This document shows positions 57,659 through 64,000 of a DNA stretch of 64,000 nt, in pieces. The notes below the pieces were generated by a model. That model searched no databases and was not told the origin of the DNA. It saw only the letters and a program-made list of their open reading frames with translations. The stretch is from a virus. A program made the position numbers and the translations under genes. Every line of letters starts with the position of its first letter. Within the stretch, counting starts at the first letter, position 1. Location of the stretch: positions 1 to 64,000 of the IMG/VR virus record IMGVR_UViG_3300034071_002576. One strand, written 5' to 3'.

Positions 57659-57664
57659 TATAAT
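57659..57664 (+). promoter_or_regulatory. TATAAT box before 57685
   Basis: TATAAT 20 nt upstream of the ATG, just after the preceding stop. A GGGGG run near 57674 serves as Shine-Dalgarno-like sequence. Confidence 0.4.
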
Positions 57665-57684
57665 TAACATACGGGGGTAATGCT

Positions 57685-58362
57685 ATGGCAACACGTCGTC
57701 CACTAGTACTTGTTAACGGCGTTACCTCGGAGCTGCCTGCTGGCGACGTTGTTGTAGATCCCTCGGGGATTGCGCCAGGCTCAGCTAATCAGGTTCTTCA
57801 AACCAATGCTGGCGGCACTGCGACTGAGTGGCGCAGCAACGTTGTTGTACCTGGCACACTCAATACCGCTGGTGTAGCTGTTTTTGCTAGCGGTGTCGGG
57901 ATTTCTGGCGCGGCGCAGTTCGGCGGCACTGCCACTGTGGCTGGGGCGGTTACTCTGCAGGGGGCCGCCACCGTTGCTGGGACGGCCACTCTTCAAGGGG
58001 CTGTAACCGTTTCCGGTGCTGCGACGTTTGGCGGCGCGGTTATAGTTAATACTTCTGGTGCTCTGACGCTGCCTGAGGGTACGACGGCAGAACGGCCTGC
58101 GGTTCCTGCGTCTGGTGATATTCGGTTTAATACCACTCTTACTCAGTTCGAGGGTTATAACGGTACTGCTTGGGGTGCGTTAGGTGGCGGCGGCGGCGCC
58201 GTGGGCTCAGGCACAAACGCAGTTTTTTATGAGAATGATACGACCGTTACAGGTAGCTACACTATAACTACGGGTAAAAACGCAATGACCGCTGGTCCCA
58301 TCACGGTTCTCAGCGGTGTCACCGTTACTGTTCCCTCCGGTTCTAGCTGGACTGTTGTCTAA
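57685..58362 (+). CDS. tail-fibre-like repeat protein
   Basis: 225 residues. PLVLVNGVTSELPAGDVVVD at the start, then repeated units around AGAVTLQGAATVAGTATLQG, followed by a GDIRFNTTLTQFEGYNGTAW unit and a beta-rich tail. Typical of fibre proximal segments. Stop overlaps the start of the S74 fibre gene (TAATG), so the two are co-translated. Confidence 0.7.
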   Translation: MATRRPLVLVNGVTSELPAGDVVVDPSGIAPGSANQVLQTNAGGTATEWRSNVVVPGTLNTAGVAVFASGVGISGAAQFGGTATVAGAVTLQGAATVAGTATLQGAVTVSGAATFGGAVIVNTSGALTLPEGTTAERPAVPASGDIRFNTTLTQFEGYNGTAWGALGGGGGAVGSGTNAVFYENDTTVTGSYTITTGKNAMTAGPITVLSGVTVTVPSGSSWTVV

Positions 58363-59477
58363 TGTCTATCGAAATTAATGGCGCTGGTGTTATCACCGGT
58401 GTAGATAGCCTCAGCACTCCTGCTGTTACTAACGCGGCGGGTTCGGCTTCCGCTCCCAGTATTACGTTTACTGGTGACAGTAATACTGGTATATATTCTC
58501 CGGCAGCGGATACTATTGCTTTTACAGAGGGTGGCGTCGAATCTTTAAGGATTGATTCTTCAGGAAGAGTAGGGATTGGCTCTACTGCGCCTGATGCTCC
58601 ACTACAAGTAAACTCCGCTGCCGTTGGTGGCGCTGTAAATGATGGCATCAAGATTCACATGCCCGCCAGTTTTGGCGGCGGTGGGACGGGGAACAGCTTG
58701 TTATTTACGGCCTTAAATGGATCATTTGCTCAAGTAAACTATTCATCTATTGCAAGTTTAATCGAAACAAACACTGCAGGATCTCATTCTGGTATTCTAA
58801 CCTTCAGAACTGCTTCAGGTGGCACTAATACCGAACGCGCCCGCATCGACAGCTCGGGACGCCTGTTAGTTGGCACGTCTACAGGTGTTGACGGAGCCTT
58901 GGTGCGCATAGAAGGTGGCATTTCTATCAACGGAGTAAACAATACATCTGCTGTTAACTCTGCTGGCCATTACATCTCACCTGTCGTCAACAGTGCTGGT
59001 CAGAATACATGTAAATCAGCGACTAATGATACAAGTGGGTCGGGAGACCTGTGGCAATACTCGCGAATCAATACGGATGGAGTTATCTTCAGATTCCATA
59101 GAGGAACAACATCGGTCGGAACTGTTTCAATCACATCTAGCTCTACTTCTTATAACACATCTTCCGACTACCGTCTAAAGGAAAACGTTGTTCCACTAAC
59201 TGGTGCTGTTGACCGCATCAATCAGCTTCAGGTTCACCGCTTTAACTTCATCACAGAGCCCGACAAGACAGTTGACGGTTTCATTGCTCACGAAGCCCAA
59301 GCCGTTGTCCCCGAGTGCGTTACTGGAACAAAGGATGAAGTTGATGCTGACGGCAACCCCGTCTACCAAGGCATTGACCAGTCCAAGCTAGTGCCTTTGC
59401 TGACGGCTGCATTGCAGGAAGCACTTCAGAAGATCGAAACCCTTGAGCAGCGTCTAAATGATGCTGGCATTGCCTAG
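58362..59477 (+). CDS. tail fibre with S74 chaperone, second copy
   Basis: 371 residues. Body units include GDSNTGIYSPAADTIAFTEG, SSGRVGIGSTAPDAPLQV and TERARIDSSGRLLVGTST. An S74 domain starts near residue 268 with SDYRLKENVV and ends in a coiled coil (ALQKIETLEQRLNDAGIA). The Ser-Asp pair at the cleavage site is present. It shares DNA blocks with the fibre at 13974 and is followed by the same 15-nt sequence TAGTCCTACTCNCTA. Probable alternative or additional receptor-binding protein. Confidence 0.85.
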   Translation: MSIEINGAGVITGVDSLSTPAVTNAAGSASAPSITFTGDSNTGIYSPAADTIAFTEGGVESLRIDSSGRVGIGSTAPDAPLQVNSAAVGGAVNDGIKIHMPASFGGGGTGNSLLFTALNGSFAQVNYSSIASLIETNTAGSHSGILTFRTASGGTNTERARIDSSGRLLVGTSTGVDGALVRIEGGISINGVNNTSAVNSAGHYISPVVNSAGQNTCKSATNDTSGSGDLWQYSRINTDGVIFRFHRGTTSVGTVSITSSSTSYNTSSDYRLKENVVPLTGAVDRINQLQVHRFNFITEPDKTVDGFIAHEAQAVVPECVTGTKDEVDADGNPVYQGIDQSKLVPLLTAALQEALQKIETLEQRLNDAGIA

Positions 59478-59493
59478 TAGTCCTACTCACTAA

Positions 59494-59598
59494 ATGAGCT
59501 ACCCCTCTTACTACTGCCAGCACTGCGGTCAACAAATCGGTTGGGTCGGTCGGTTCTTCCAACTGATCCGCCTTCCATTGCATCGTTGCCTGGCGTAG
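59494..59598 (+). CDS. 34-aa zinc-knuckle-like peptide
   Basis: ATG at 59494. MSYPSYYCQHCGQQIGWVGR ... LHRCLA, with CxxC and a later HRC, so a zinc site is possible. I have the impression this short form recurs next to fibre genes in cyanophages. It is bracketed by two short sequences that also occur in the same order, without a gene between them, after the S74 fibre at 13974. Confidence 0.5.
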   Translation: MSYPSYYCQHCGQQIGWVGRFFQLIRLPLHRCLA

Positions 59599-59621
59599 TA
59601 GTCACCTTCACTACTAATTCC

Positions 59622-59649
59622 AGCTCGGTTTCTCGACCGAGCTTTTTTT
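59622..59649 (+). terminator. intrinsic terminator of the second fibre block
   Basis: AGCTCGGT and ACCGAGCT form a perfect 8-bp stem with a TTCTCG loop, then seven T. Ends the rightward unit that begins near 57118. Confidence 0.9.
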
Positions 59650-59683
59650 ATGTTTGTAAATTTCCCACGTGGGCACGGCTCTG

Positions 59684-59722
59684 TGTCCAGAGCACCTGCG
59701 TAAGGCACAGGTACGCTGGACA
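59684..59722. repeat. dispersed hairpin element, copy 2
   Basis: TGTCCAG and CTGGACA form the outer stem, CCTG and CAGG the inner one. The reverse strand reads CCAGCGTACCTG, identical to 12 nt of the element at 49820. Located between the fibre terminator and the inverted third fibre gene. Confidence 0.5.
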
Positions 59723-59746
59723 GATTAGCGGGCGGGGCTACGCGGC

Positions 59747-61342
59747 TCAGCAAGCCAGCAGCACGCAAGGCACGCAGTAGCTGCCATCGTCGTAGGTGCA
59801 GGTGATGTGGTTGGAAGTCACCTTGGCGATGGTTTTGCTGCGAACGATGTCATCGTCTTGGGGCTTGGCGGTGCCGTCACCAGCAGACATCAGCAGTTGA
59901 CCGCGATGCACTGGAATTCCCGCTGAGATACGGATGATGAAGTCACCCGTCATTGCGCAGTAGAAATCATCGGTGTAGGTGTCATCGTCATCGTCCCAGC
60001 ACTGGAACACGCCGGCCACGTTTGGGTCGCCTTCAACGTCACTCACCTGGGTACGGTTGAGTTGCTCATTATCTTCTTCACCCCATGCACACATCTCGTC
60101 AATGTTTTTCAGCACAGTACCGCGCAAAATTTCAGTGCGTTCCGCTCCACCAGGGAGCTGGGACCAGCGACTTAGGTGAGCACCGTTGTAGCTGACGGTT
60201 GTGCCCGAAACGGAAATAGAACCTTCCGATGTTTGTGCTTGTTGAAAATCAATAAGCGTTCCATCGCTTGCTGGTCTATTTATGAGCTGTCCACCAACGC
60301 TGTTTACCTGCCAAATGCGCTGAGTAGTTGAGTTACTAATATTGCTAAATGCTTGAATGAGTGCCCCGCCAGTGCCTCCTGCTGGGTTGGCGTTGTCAAT
60401 CCGCAAAGCAGCAGAAGTTTCCCCGTTAGCGTCAACGTTTTGCGAAATCCTTAGCGCGTAAGTATTTGCGCCGCTGCTATTACCATTATGGCCTTGGATA
60501 TGTGCTAAACACTGCCCAGATGAGCTGTTATTGTAAACACCAAATAGCAAAGGTTGTTGACCGGAATAGCTGCCAGACGTTCCACCGGGGATGTCAACTA
60601 AACCAGTGGAGGAAATCCTCATCCGCTCCGTCGGGCTGCTCGCTCCGTCGGCGGTAGTGGAGAACACTAAGCGGCCTGGATAATCACCTGATCCAGCATT
60701 TGCATCGGCGGTGCATCGAATCTGTGCGAATGAATTGCCGGACGAGTCGTTAAACTTTATGTAGCCAATGTCCTCGCCCGAGGTGATTGAGGTTGCAGCC
60801 TCTCCACGTTGTATTGAAATAGATCCATGTCCAGTTGGGCCAGTGGTATTTCCTTGAACAACCGCTAAGTCAAACTGGCCATCACCTGCGCTAGGCGCAG
60901 TAGACGTGCCAACTAAGAGGCGTCCCGATGTATCAATACGAGCTCGTTCTGAATCACTCGTCCAAAGGGTTAGAGGTAAGTTGGCCCCCGTTTGGCCTTG
61001 AATACGAAAAGTGCTGCCAATTGAACCAAGTTGGCCAACGCCTGCTCCTGAAGAGTCTCTGATGGCTAGTACGCCTTGGACTGTTAAGGCTTGATCTGGG
61101 CTAGTAGTGCCAATCCCTACTTGCCCTGAAGAGCTAATATAAAGTCGTGCGGAACCCCCCGTGGTGAGCGCAACCTGATCCCCACCAGGACTATAAATAC
61201 CTGTATTCGCGTCGCCAGTTACATAAATAGAAGGGGCGGATGCCGAGCCGGTTTGAATCGCTACGTTGCCGGACGCATCTAGAGCAAGGTTTGTGCTTGC
61301 CGAATCAGGGCTCTTGAGATTGTAGGTATTCAGGGTGCTCAT
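59747..61342 (-). CDS. third fibre-type protein, inverted, with a different C-terminal domain
   Basis: 531 residues. The N-terminal 260 residues use the same unit set as the S74 fibres (GDANTGIYSPGGDQVALTTG, SSSGQVGIGTTSPDQALTVQ, TTADGASSPTERMRI). The C-terminal 150 residues differ: YNGAHLSRWSQLPGG, then LKNIDEMCAWGEEDNEQLN, DFYCAMTGDFIIRISAGIPV and HRGQLLMSAGDGTAKPQDDD. This layout resembles self-cleaving fibre chaperones of the G2 type rather than S74. Lying opposite to the other fibres, it may be an alternative adhesin. Confidence 0.7.
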   Translation of the reverse strand: MSTLNTYNLKSPDSASTNLALDASGNVAIQTGSASAPSIYVTGDANTGIYSPGGDQVALTTGGSARLYISSSGQVGIGTTSPDQALTVQGVLAIRDSSGAGVGQLGSIGSTFRIQGQTGANLPLTLWTSDSERARIDTSGRLLVGTSTAPSAGDGQFDLAVVQGNTTGPTGHGSISIQRGEAATSITSGEDIGYIKFNDSSGNSFAQIRCTADANAGSGDYPGRLVFSTTADGASSPTERMRISSTGLVDIPGGTSGSYSGQQPLLFGVYNNSSSGQCLAHIQGHNGNSSGANTYALRISQNVDANGETSAALRIDNANPAGGTGGALIQAFSNISNSTTQRIWQVNSVGGQLINRPASDGTLIDFQQAQTSEGSISVSGTTVSYNGAHLSRWSQLPGGAERTEILRGTVLKNIDEMCAWGEEDNEQLNRTQVSDVEGDPNVAGVFQCWDDDDDTYTDDFYCAMTGDFIIRISAGIPVHRGQLLMSAGDGTAKPQDDDIVRSKTIAKVTSNHITCTYDDGSYCVPCVLLAC

Positions 61343-61496
61343 GATCTGCGAGCCTTAATCGCAAAGGACTGAGTAGCGGCTAGCGTAGGAACGCAGTCCA
61401 CTGGGCTACTTATAACTTTAGCAACGCTGACGCAATAAATCGCCGCTGTTTTTACGACGGTCTTTGCTAATCTTAGAAAACAGTCACCGCAGCCCC
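61343..61496. promoter_or_regulatory. divergent intergenic region
   Basis: About 150 nt between the inverted fibre and the next rightward gene. GGACTG/CAGTCC could form a hairpin at about 61364-61397. No promoter hexamers stand out. Confidence 0.3.
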
Positions 61497-61817
61497 GTGG
61501 CAACCACTTTTACTTGGCACATTGCTCAACTTGAGCGCAAGACCGACGACGGTTTTGTTTTCACTGCACACTATACAATCGACGCTAAAGACGACACGTA
61601 TAGCTCTGGTGCATACGGCAGTATCGGATTCGAACGTCCGGAAAATCTGATTCCTTATTCTGATTTAACTGAGGAGCTTTGCATTCAGTGGGTGCAGGAA
61701 GCTCTGGGTGCTGAAAAAGTAACTGAGATTGAAGCGGCCCTTCAGACTCAGCTGGACCAGCAGCGCCACCCCACGACTGCCGCCGGTGTTCCTTGGGCGA
61801 GCGCGCCTGTTTCCTGA
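61497..61817 (+). CDS. conserved cyanophage protein (DUF7936-like)
   Basis: 106 residues from the GTG at 61497. ATTFTWHIAQLERKTDDGFV, then YTIDAKDDTYSSGAYGSIGF, LTEELCIQWVQEALGAEKVT and AAGVPW at the end. I recognise this as a small family common beside fibre genes in cyanophages; no activity known. The longer TTG reading from 61464 is less likely. Confidence 0.65.
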   Translation: MATTFTWHIAQLERKTDDGFVFTAHYTIDAKDDTYSSGAYGSIGFERPENLIPYSDLTEELCIQWVQEALGAEKVTEIEAALQTQLDQQRHPTTAAGVPWASAPVS

Positions 61818-61847
61818 CAACCCGGACCGTTGTACTGCTAGTCGGGT

Positions 61848-61922
61848 CTCGGTTCGCCGCGCGACTTGGGTTGCGAAGTCTTGAGATTGCCTTAAAAGCC
61901 GACCTTGCGTCGTCGAACCGAG
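61848..61922. ncRNA. structured leader-like region upstream of AP2 gene
   Basis: CTCGGTTCG (61848-61856) pairs perfectly with CGAACCGAG (61914-61922), enclosing GACTT/AAGTC (61863-61880). The 166-nt gap at 61818-61983 has no ORF. It may be a 5' leader controlling the AP2 gene or a remnant of an intron or structured RNA. No known riboswitch recognised. Confidence 0.4.
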
Positions 61923-61983
61923 CCTTGGGCTAATAGCTTCAACAAGCCATTGACCGGCTCTAGACAAGGGCCGACCTTTCTTC

Positions 61984-62265
61984 GTGTCTAGTTATCTGTT
62001 CAGCAATCGGCCTGACCGCGAGGTTTATTTGAGTCTCGCTAATAGACCTCGCAAGCGAGATGCGACAAGTCAATACCGCGGGGTTTCAAAAAACACAAAC
62101 CCGAACAAACCCTTTCGTGCGGCACTAAAGCACAAAGGGCGGAATTATTACCTTGGGTCTTATAAGACTGAGCTTGAAGCCGCAAAGGCTTACAACAAAG
62201 CCGCACTGCGGATCGTGGGAGAGTACGCTGTGATCAACGATCTGTCAGACGCTACAGATCGCTAA
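61984..62265 (+). CDS. AP2-domain DNA-binding protein
   Basis: 93 residues from a GTG. One AP2/ERF domain: SQYRGVSKNTNPNKPFRAAL, KHKGRNYYLGSYKTELEAAK and AYNKAALRIVGEYAVIND. In phages this domain is usually fused to an HNH homing nuclease; here it stands alone. Expected to bind GC-rich DNA through the three-stranded sheet. Possible regulator, or the remaining half of a homing endonuclease. Confidence 0.8.
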   Translation: MSSYLFSNRPDREVYLSLANRPRKRDATSQYRGVSKNTNPNKPFRAALKHKGRNYYLGSYKTELEAAKAYNKAALRIVGEYAVINDLSDATDR

Positions 62266-62275
62266 AAACAACAAC

Positions 62276-62638
62276 ATGTTTAACGAGCAACGGTGTCCCA
62301 AGTGCAACGAGTACGGGTTTGCGACCCAAGAATCGCGCAAAACACGTGAAGCTACCCGGCGCCGTCGGGTTTGTTCAAGCTGTGACTACCGGCAAACGAC
62401 CTACGAGGTGTCTCAGGTTTGGTATCGCGAGGCTCAGAAAAATCGTGACATTGTCTCGAAACTAGAAGAAGTTATGGGTCTGCATTCCCAAGGAGGAGCA
62501 GACAAAACTAAATCTTTTAAAGCGTTCTGTTCGATGTGTACTTTTATGACCGACCGCGGGTGCTCCTTTGGTTTCCCTGAAGCCGGCGGGGATTTTGCGA
62601 CAGAATGCAGTCAGTACACCCCCTCGGAACATGGCTGA
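62276..62638 (+). CDS. NrdR-like zinc-ribbon protein, no ATP-cone
   Basis: 120 residues. CPKCNEYGFATQESRKTREA then TRRRRVCSSCDYRQTTYEVS match the zinc ribbon and RRRR...C..C..RxTTYE signature of NrdR, the repressor of ribonucleotide reductase genes. The usual ATP-cone is missing; instead a second Cys cluster follows (CSMCTFMTDRGCSFGFPEAG, C). So it may bind NrdR-box-like DNA without nucleotide control. Overlaps the next gene by 8 nt. Confidence 0.65.
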   Translation: MFNEQRCPKCNEYGFATQESRKTREATRRRRVCSSCDYRQTTYEVSQVWYREAQKNRDIVSKLEEVMGLHSQGGADKTKSFKAFCSMCTFMTDRGCSFGFPEAGGDFATECSQYTPSEHG

Positions 62639-62852
62639 CATCGCGAAATGTGCCAGCGGGGAAAATTGTCCTCTGCGCACACGGTGCTACCGTTACCTTG
62701 TTACGCCGGGATCTCGTCAGAGTTACGCGTACTTTCCCGAAATCGGGTCGAAGTGTACTTATTTTATTCCTGACAACAGTGAGTTTGAAGTTTCCGATCG
62801 GAACCCACGTGGGCAAGAAAAAGCCCTCAGCCAATCTGTCGCTGCCGAATAA
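62631..62852 (+). CDS. small Cys-rich protein, 73 aa
   Basis: ATG at 62631. ADIAKCASGENCPLRTRCYR then SRQSYAYFPEIGSKCTYFIP. The spacing C-x6-C-x5-C ... C and the following aromatic residues match a small cyanophage zinc-binding protein by eye (ITxCxGxGCPxxxxCYRY...). Function unknown. Confidence 0.6.
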   Translation: MADIAKCASGENCPLRTRCYRYLVTPGSRQSYAYFPEIGSKCTYFIPDNSEFEVSDRNPRGQEKALSQSVAAE

Positions 62853-62904
62853 GCATGGTGTTGTTATCGGACACGGCGAACGCCGTAATGCGAAAGGTGC
62901 GATC

Positions 62905-63015
62905 ATGCGTTTCTACATTGTCGAGACTACGCACTCGTCCCGTCCTGAAGAGTGGGCTCCTGGGATTACTTATCCCTTGGACGCTGATATCAAAGACAAC
63001 GTTGCATTCGTTTGA
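62905..63015 (+). CDS. small peptide, 36 aa
   Basis: ATG at 62905 in the frame that is open up to the deaminase start; it reads MRFYIVETTHSSRPEEWAPG and ends KDNVAFV. Its stop overlaps a possible TTG start of the deaminase. The composition supports coding, but no Shine-Dalgarno is seen. Confidence 0.45.
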   Translation: MRFYIVETTHSSRPEEWAPGITYPLDADIKDNVAFV

Positions 63016-63017
63016 AC

Positions 63018-63455
63018 GTGTCCTGGGATCATCGCTTTTTAGACCTTGCGAAGAGCCTCGCAGCATGGAGCAAGGATCCATCGACGCCTGTCGGCGCTGT
63101 GGCGGTGCGAGATCGCCGCATCTTAGGAACTGGATACAACGGCTTTCCCCACGGTATTGCCGACCTTCCAGGCCGCCTGTCGAATAGGAACGAGAAGCTT
63201 CTGCGCACTGTGCACGCAGAGGCCAACATCGTTGCTCACGCGGCACGTAATGGAGTCGCTTTGGACGGCGCCACGGTTTATGTCTGGCCTTTTCTACCTT
63301 GCAGCAACTGCTGCACGCTGTTGATTCAAGCCGGAATCGAACGCGTGGTCGCGCCGGATTTTCCGATTCCGGACCGCTGGGCTGAGAGTTTTAAAATGTC
63401 TCAGTCCATGTTTGACGAAGCTAAAGTTGATTTGACCCTTTTAGAGGTGTCTTAA
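63018..63455 (+). CDS. dCMP/cytidine deaminase-family protein
   Basis: 145 residues from the GTG at 63018 (TTG at 63012 possible). SKDPSTPVGAVAVRDRRILG, GYNGFPHG, then the zinc site HAEANIV (His and proton-donor Glu) and PCSNCCTLLIQAGI (PCxxC). This is the dCMP deaminase pattern; it converts dCMP to dUMP, the substrate of the ThyX encoded at 20873. Length is typical. TAATG junction with the next gene. Confidence 0.85.
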   Translation: MSWDHRFLDLAKSLAAWSKDPSTPVGAVAVRDRRILGTGYNGFPHGIADLPGRLSNRNEKLLRTVHAEANIVAHAARNGVALDGATVYVWPFLPCSNCCTLLIQAGIERVVAPDFPIPDRWAESFKMSQSMFDEAKVDLTLLEVS

Positions 63456-63559
63456 TGGAACTCGTTGGAGATCCGCTAAGTCTATTTATAAAATTCTCTA
63501 TTTTATATATTTGCGTTTGCGTTTTGTTACTCTGGGTTGCTTCTAAAATTCTTCCGTAG
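63455..63559 (+). CDS. 34-aa membrane peptide
   Basis: Starts in a TAATG overlap with the deaminase. MELVGDPLSLFIKFSILYIC then VCVLLLWVASKILP: one TM helix over nearly its whole length. Overlaps the 3' end of the convergent FkbM gene by 17 nt. Possibly a small membrane effector. Confidence 0.5.
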   Translation: MELVGDPLSLFIKFSILYICVCVLLLWVASKILP

Positions 63560-64000
63560 ATCCGTGCACTGCGACGTACATATTGTCGTACGGACGGATC
63601 TCGGCCACGTTGTAACCCAAGCCCCGCAGGTGATCGAACAATTGTTTTTTCTGCGGGGCGAACCAATCGTCGTTGTTGGCTTCGAAGATGATCGGCGGGT
63701 AGTCGCTGCGTTTTAGGGTTAGGGCGGCGCCCCGCAGTGCGGCCAGCTCGTTGCCCTCGATGTCCAGCTTGATCAGGCCGACATCTTCGATATGGTAGTT
63801 ATCTAAGTTCATGGCCTCCACCCGCTCCGTGTGCAGCACAGGCTCACGAGGGATTAGCAGGGTTGAGCCGCCTCCATCCTCGGACACGACCGATAGGGTC
63901 ACGGTTTGATGCGCGTGGACCTTATCTGTGATGGCGATGTGCTTGGGGATGATGTTGGTTTTTTCGTTAATGAAGATGTTGCCGCACAGCTGGTAGAACG
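63543..64000 (-). CDS. FkbM-family methyltransferase, truncated at window edge
   Basis: The frame remains open to the right edge, so the N-terminus lies outside. Visible parts are TLSVVSEDGGGSTLLIPREP, then VGLIKLDIEGNELAALRGAA and PPIIFEANNDDWF. These are the FkbM landmarks (DxExNE-type motif and IxFEAN). FkbM enzymes O-methylate sugars on lipopolysaccharide or other glycans. With the GT47-like and Methyltransf_24-like genes it suggests glycan modification by this phage. Confidence 0.8.
   Translation of the reverse strand, partial: FYQLCGNIFINEKTNIIPKHIAITDKVHAHQTVTLSVVSEDGGGSTLLIPREPVLHTERVEAMNLDNYHIEDVGLIKLDIEGNELAALRGAALTLKRSDYPPIIFEANNDDWFAPQKKQLFDHLRGLGYNVAEIRPYDNMYVAVHGSTEEF

Overview
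The window is almost certainly part of the genome of a tailed double-stranded DNA phage that infects a cyanobacterium. It is gene-dense, with runs of tiny overlapping genes, four virion or tail-fibre blocks, lysis enzymes, a phage replication module, and no ribosomal or host metabolic operons. The cyanobacterial host is inferred from an NblA-like phycobilisome-degradation adaptor (26869-27117), a viral-type SpeD (16266-16625), ThyX, and many short proteins of types recurrent in cyanophages. Replication uses a family A DNA polymerase and a primase/D5-type SF3 helicase rather than the T4 set, so this does not look like a standard T4-like cyanomyovirus. No terminase, portal or major capsid gene was recognised here, so the taxonomic family cannot be fixed.

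Layout. 1-4559 (+): virion/tail proteins. 4556-5372 (-): a Dps-like ferritin and an HTH protein. 5386-8337 (+): small genes and a virion-associated lytic transglycosylase with a degenerate M23 domain. 8297-11471 (-): regulatory/nucleic-acid block with a Dam-like protein lacking its catalytic motif, HTH proteins and two CVNPYH zinc proteins. 11832-15251 (+): regulator, short fibre proteins and an S74-type fibre. 15311-21595: glycosyltransferase, speD, HNH nuclease, small membrane proteins, a two-domain endolysin (GH24 plus C39-like) and thyX. 21650-40613 (-): replication and early module, containing primase-helicase, PD-(D/E)XK nuclease, a second inactive-looking methyltransferase, an SSB-like protein, a polyglycine protein, PolA, and a MoxR-VWA-DUF3150-like set. 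nblA lies inside it on the opposite strand. 40838-49522 (-): about thirty very small genes plus secreted cell-wall proteins (YkuD, SH3b, RlpA-like). 49523-50775: 1.25 kb without genes, with direct repeats and long nested inverted repeats. 51224-59649 (+): virion proteins, a candidate ncRNA, tRNAs, and a second fibre block. 59747-61342 (-): a third fibre in inverted orientation. 61497-64000: AP2, zinc-ribbon and dCMP-deaminase genes and a truncated FkbM methyltransferase.

How it fits together (inference). Early leftward genes copy the DNA and supply thymidylate precursors (ThyX, dCMP deaminase). NblA, SpeD and perhaps Dps adjust host physiology. The signal-peptide-bearing cell-wall proteins may alter the envelope before lysis. 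Three fibre genes sharing sequence blocks suggest modular exchange of host-range determinants. The most unusual content is the structured noncoding DNA (49998-50447, 53933-54176, 61848-61922), tRNA-like elements with intact acceptor and T arms but abnormal centres, two methyltransferase folds without their catalytic tetrapeptide, and a protein carrying 73 glycines in its tail.
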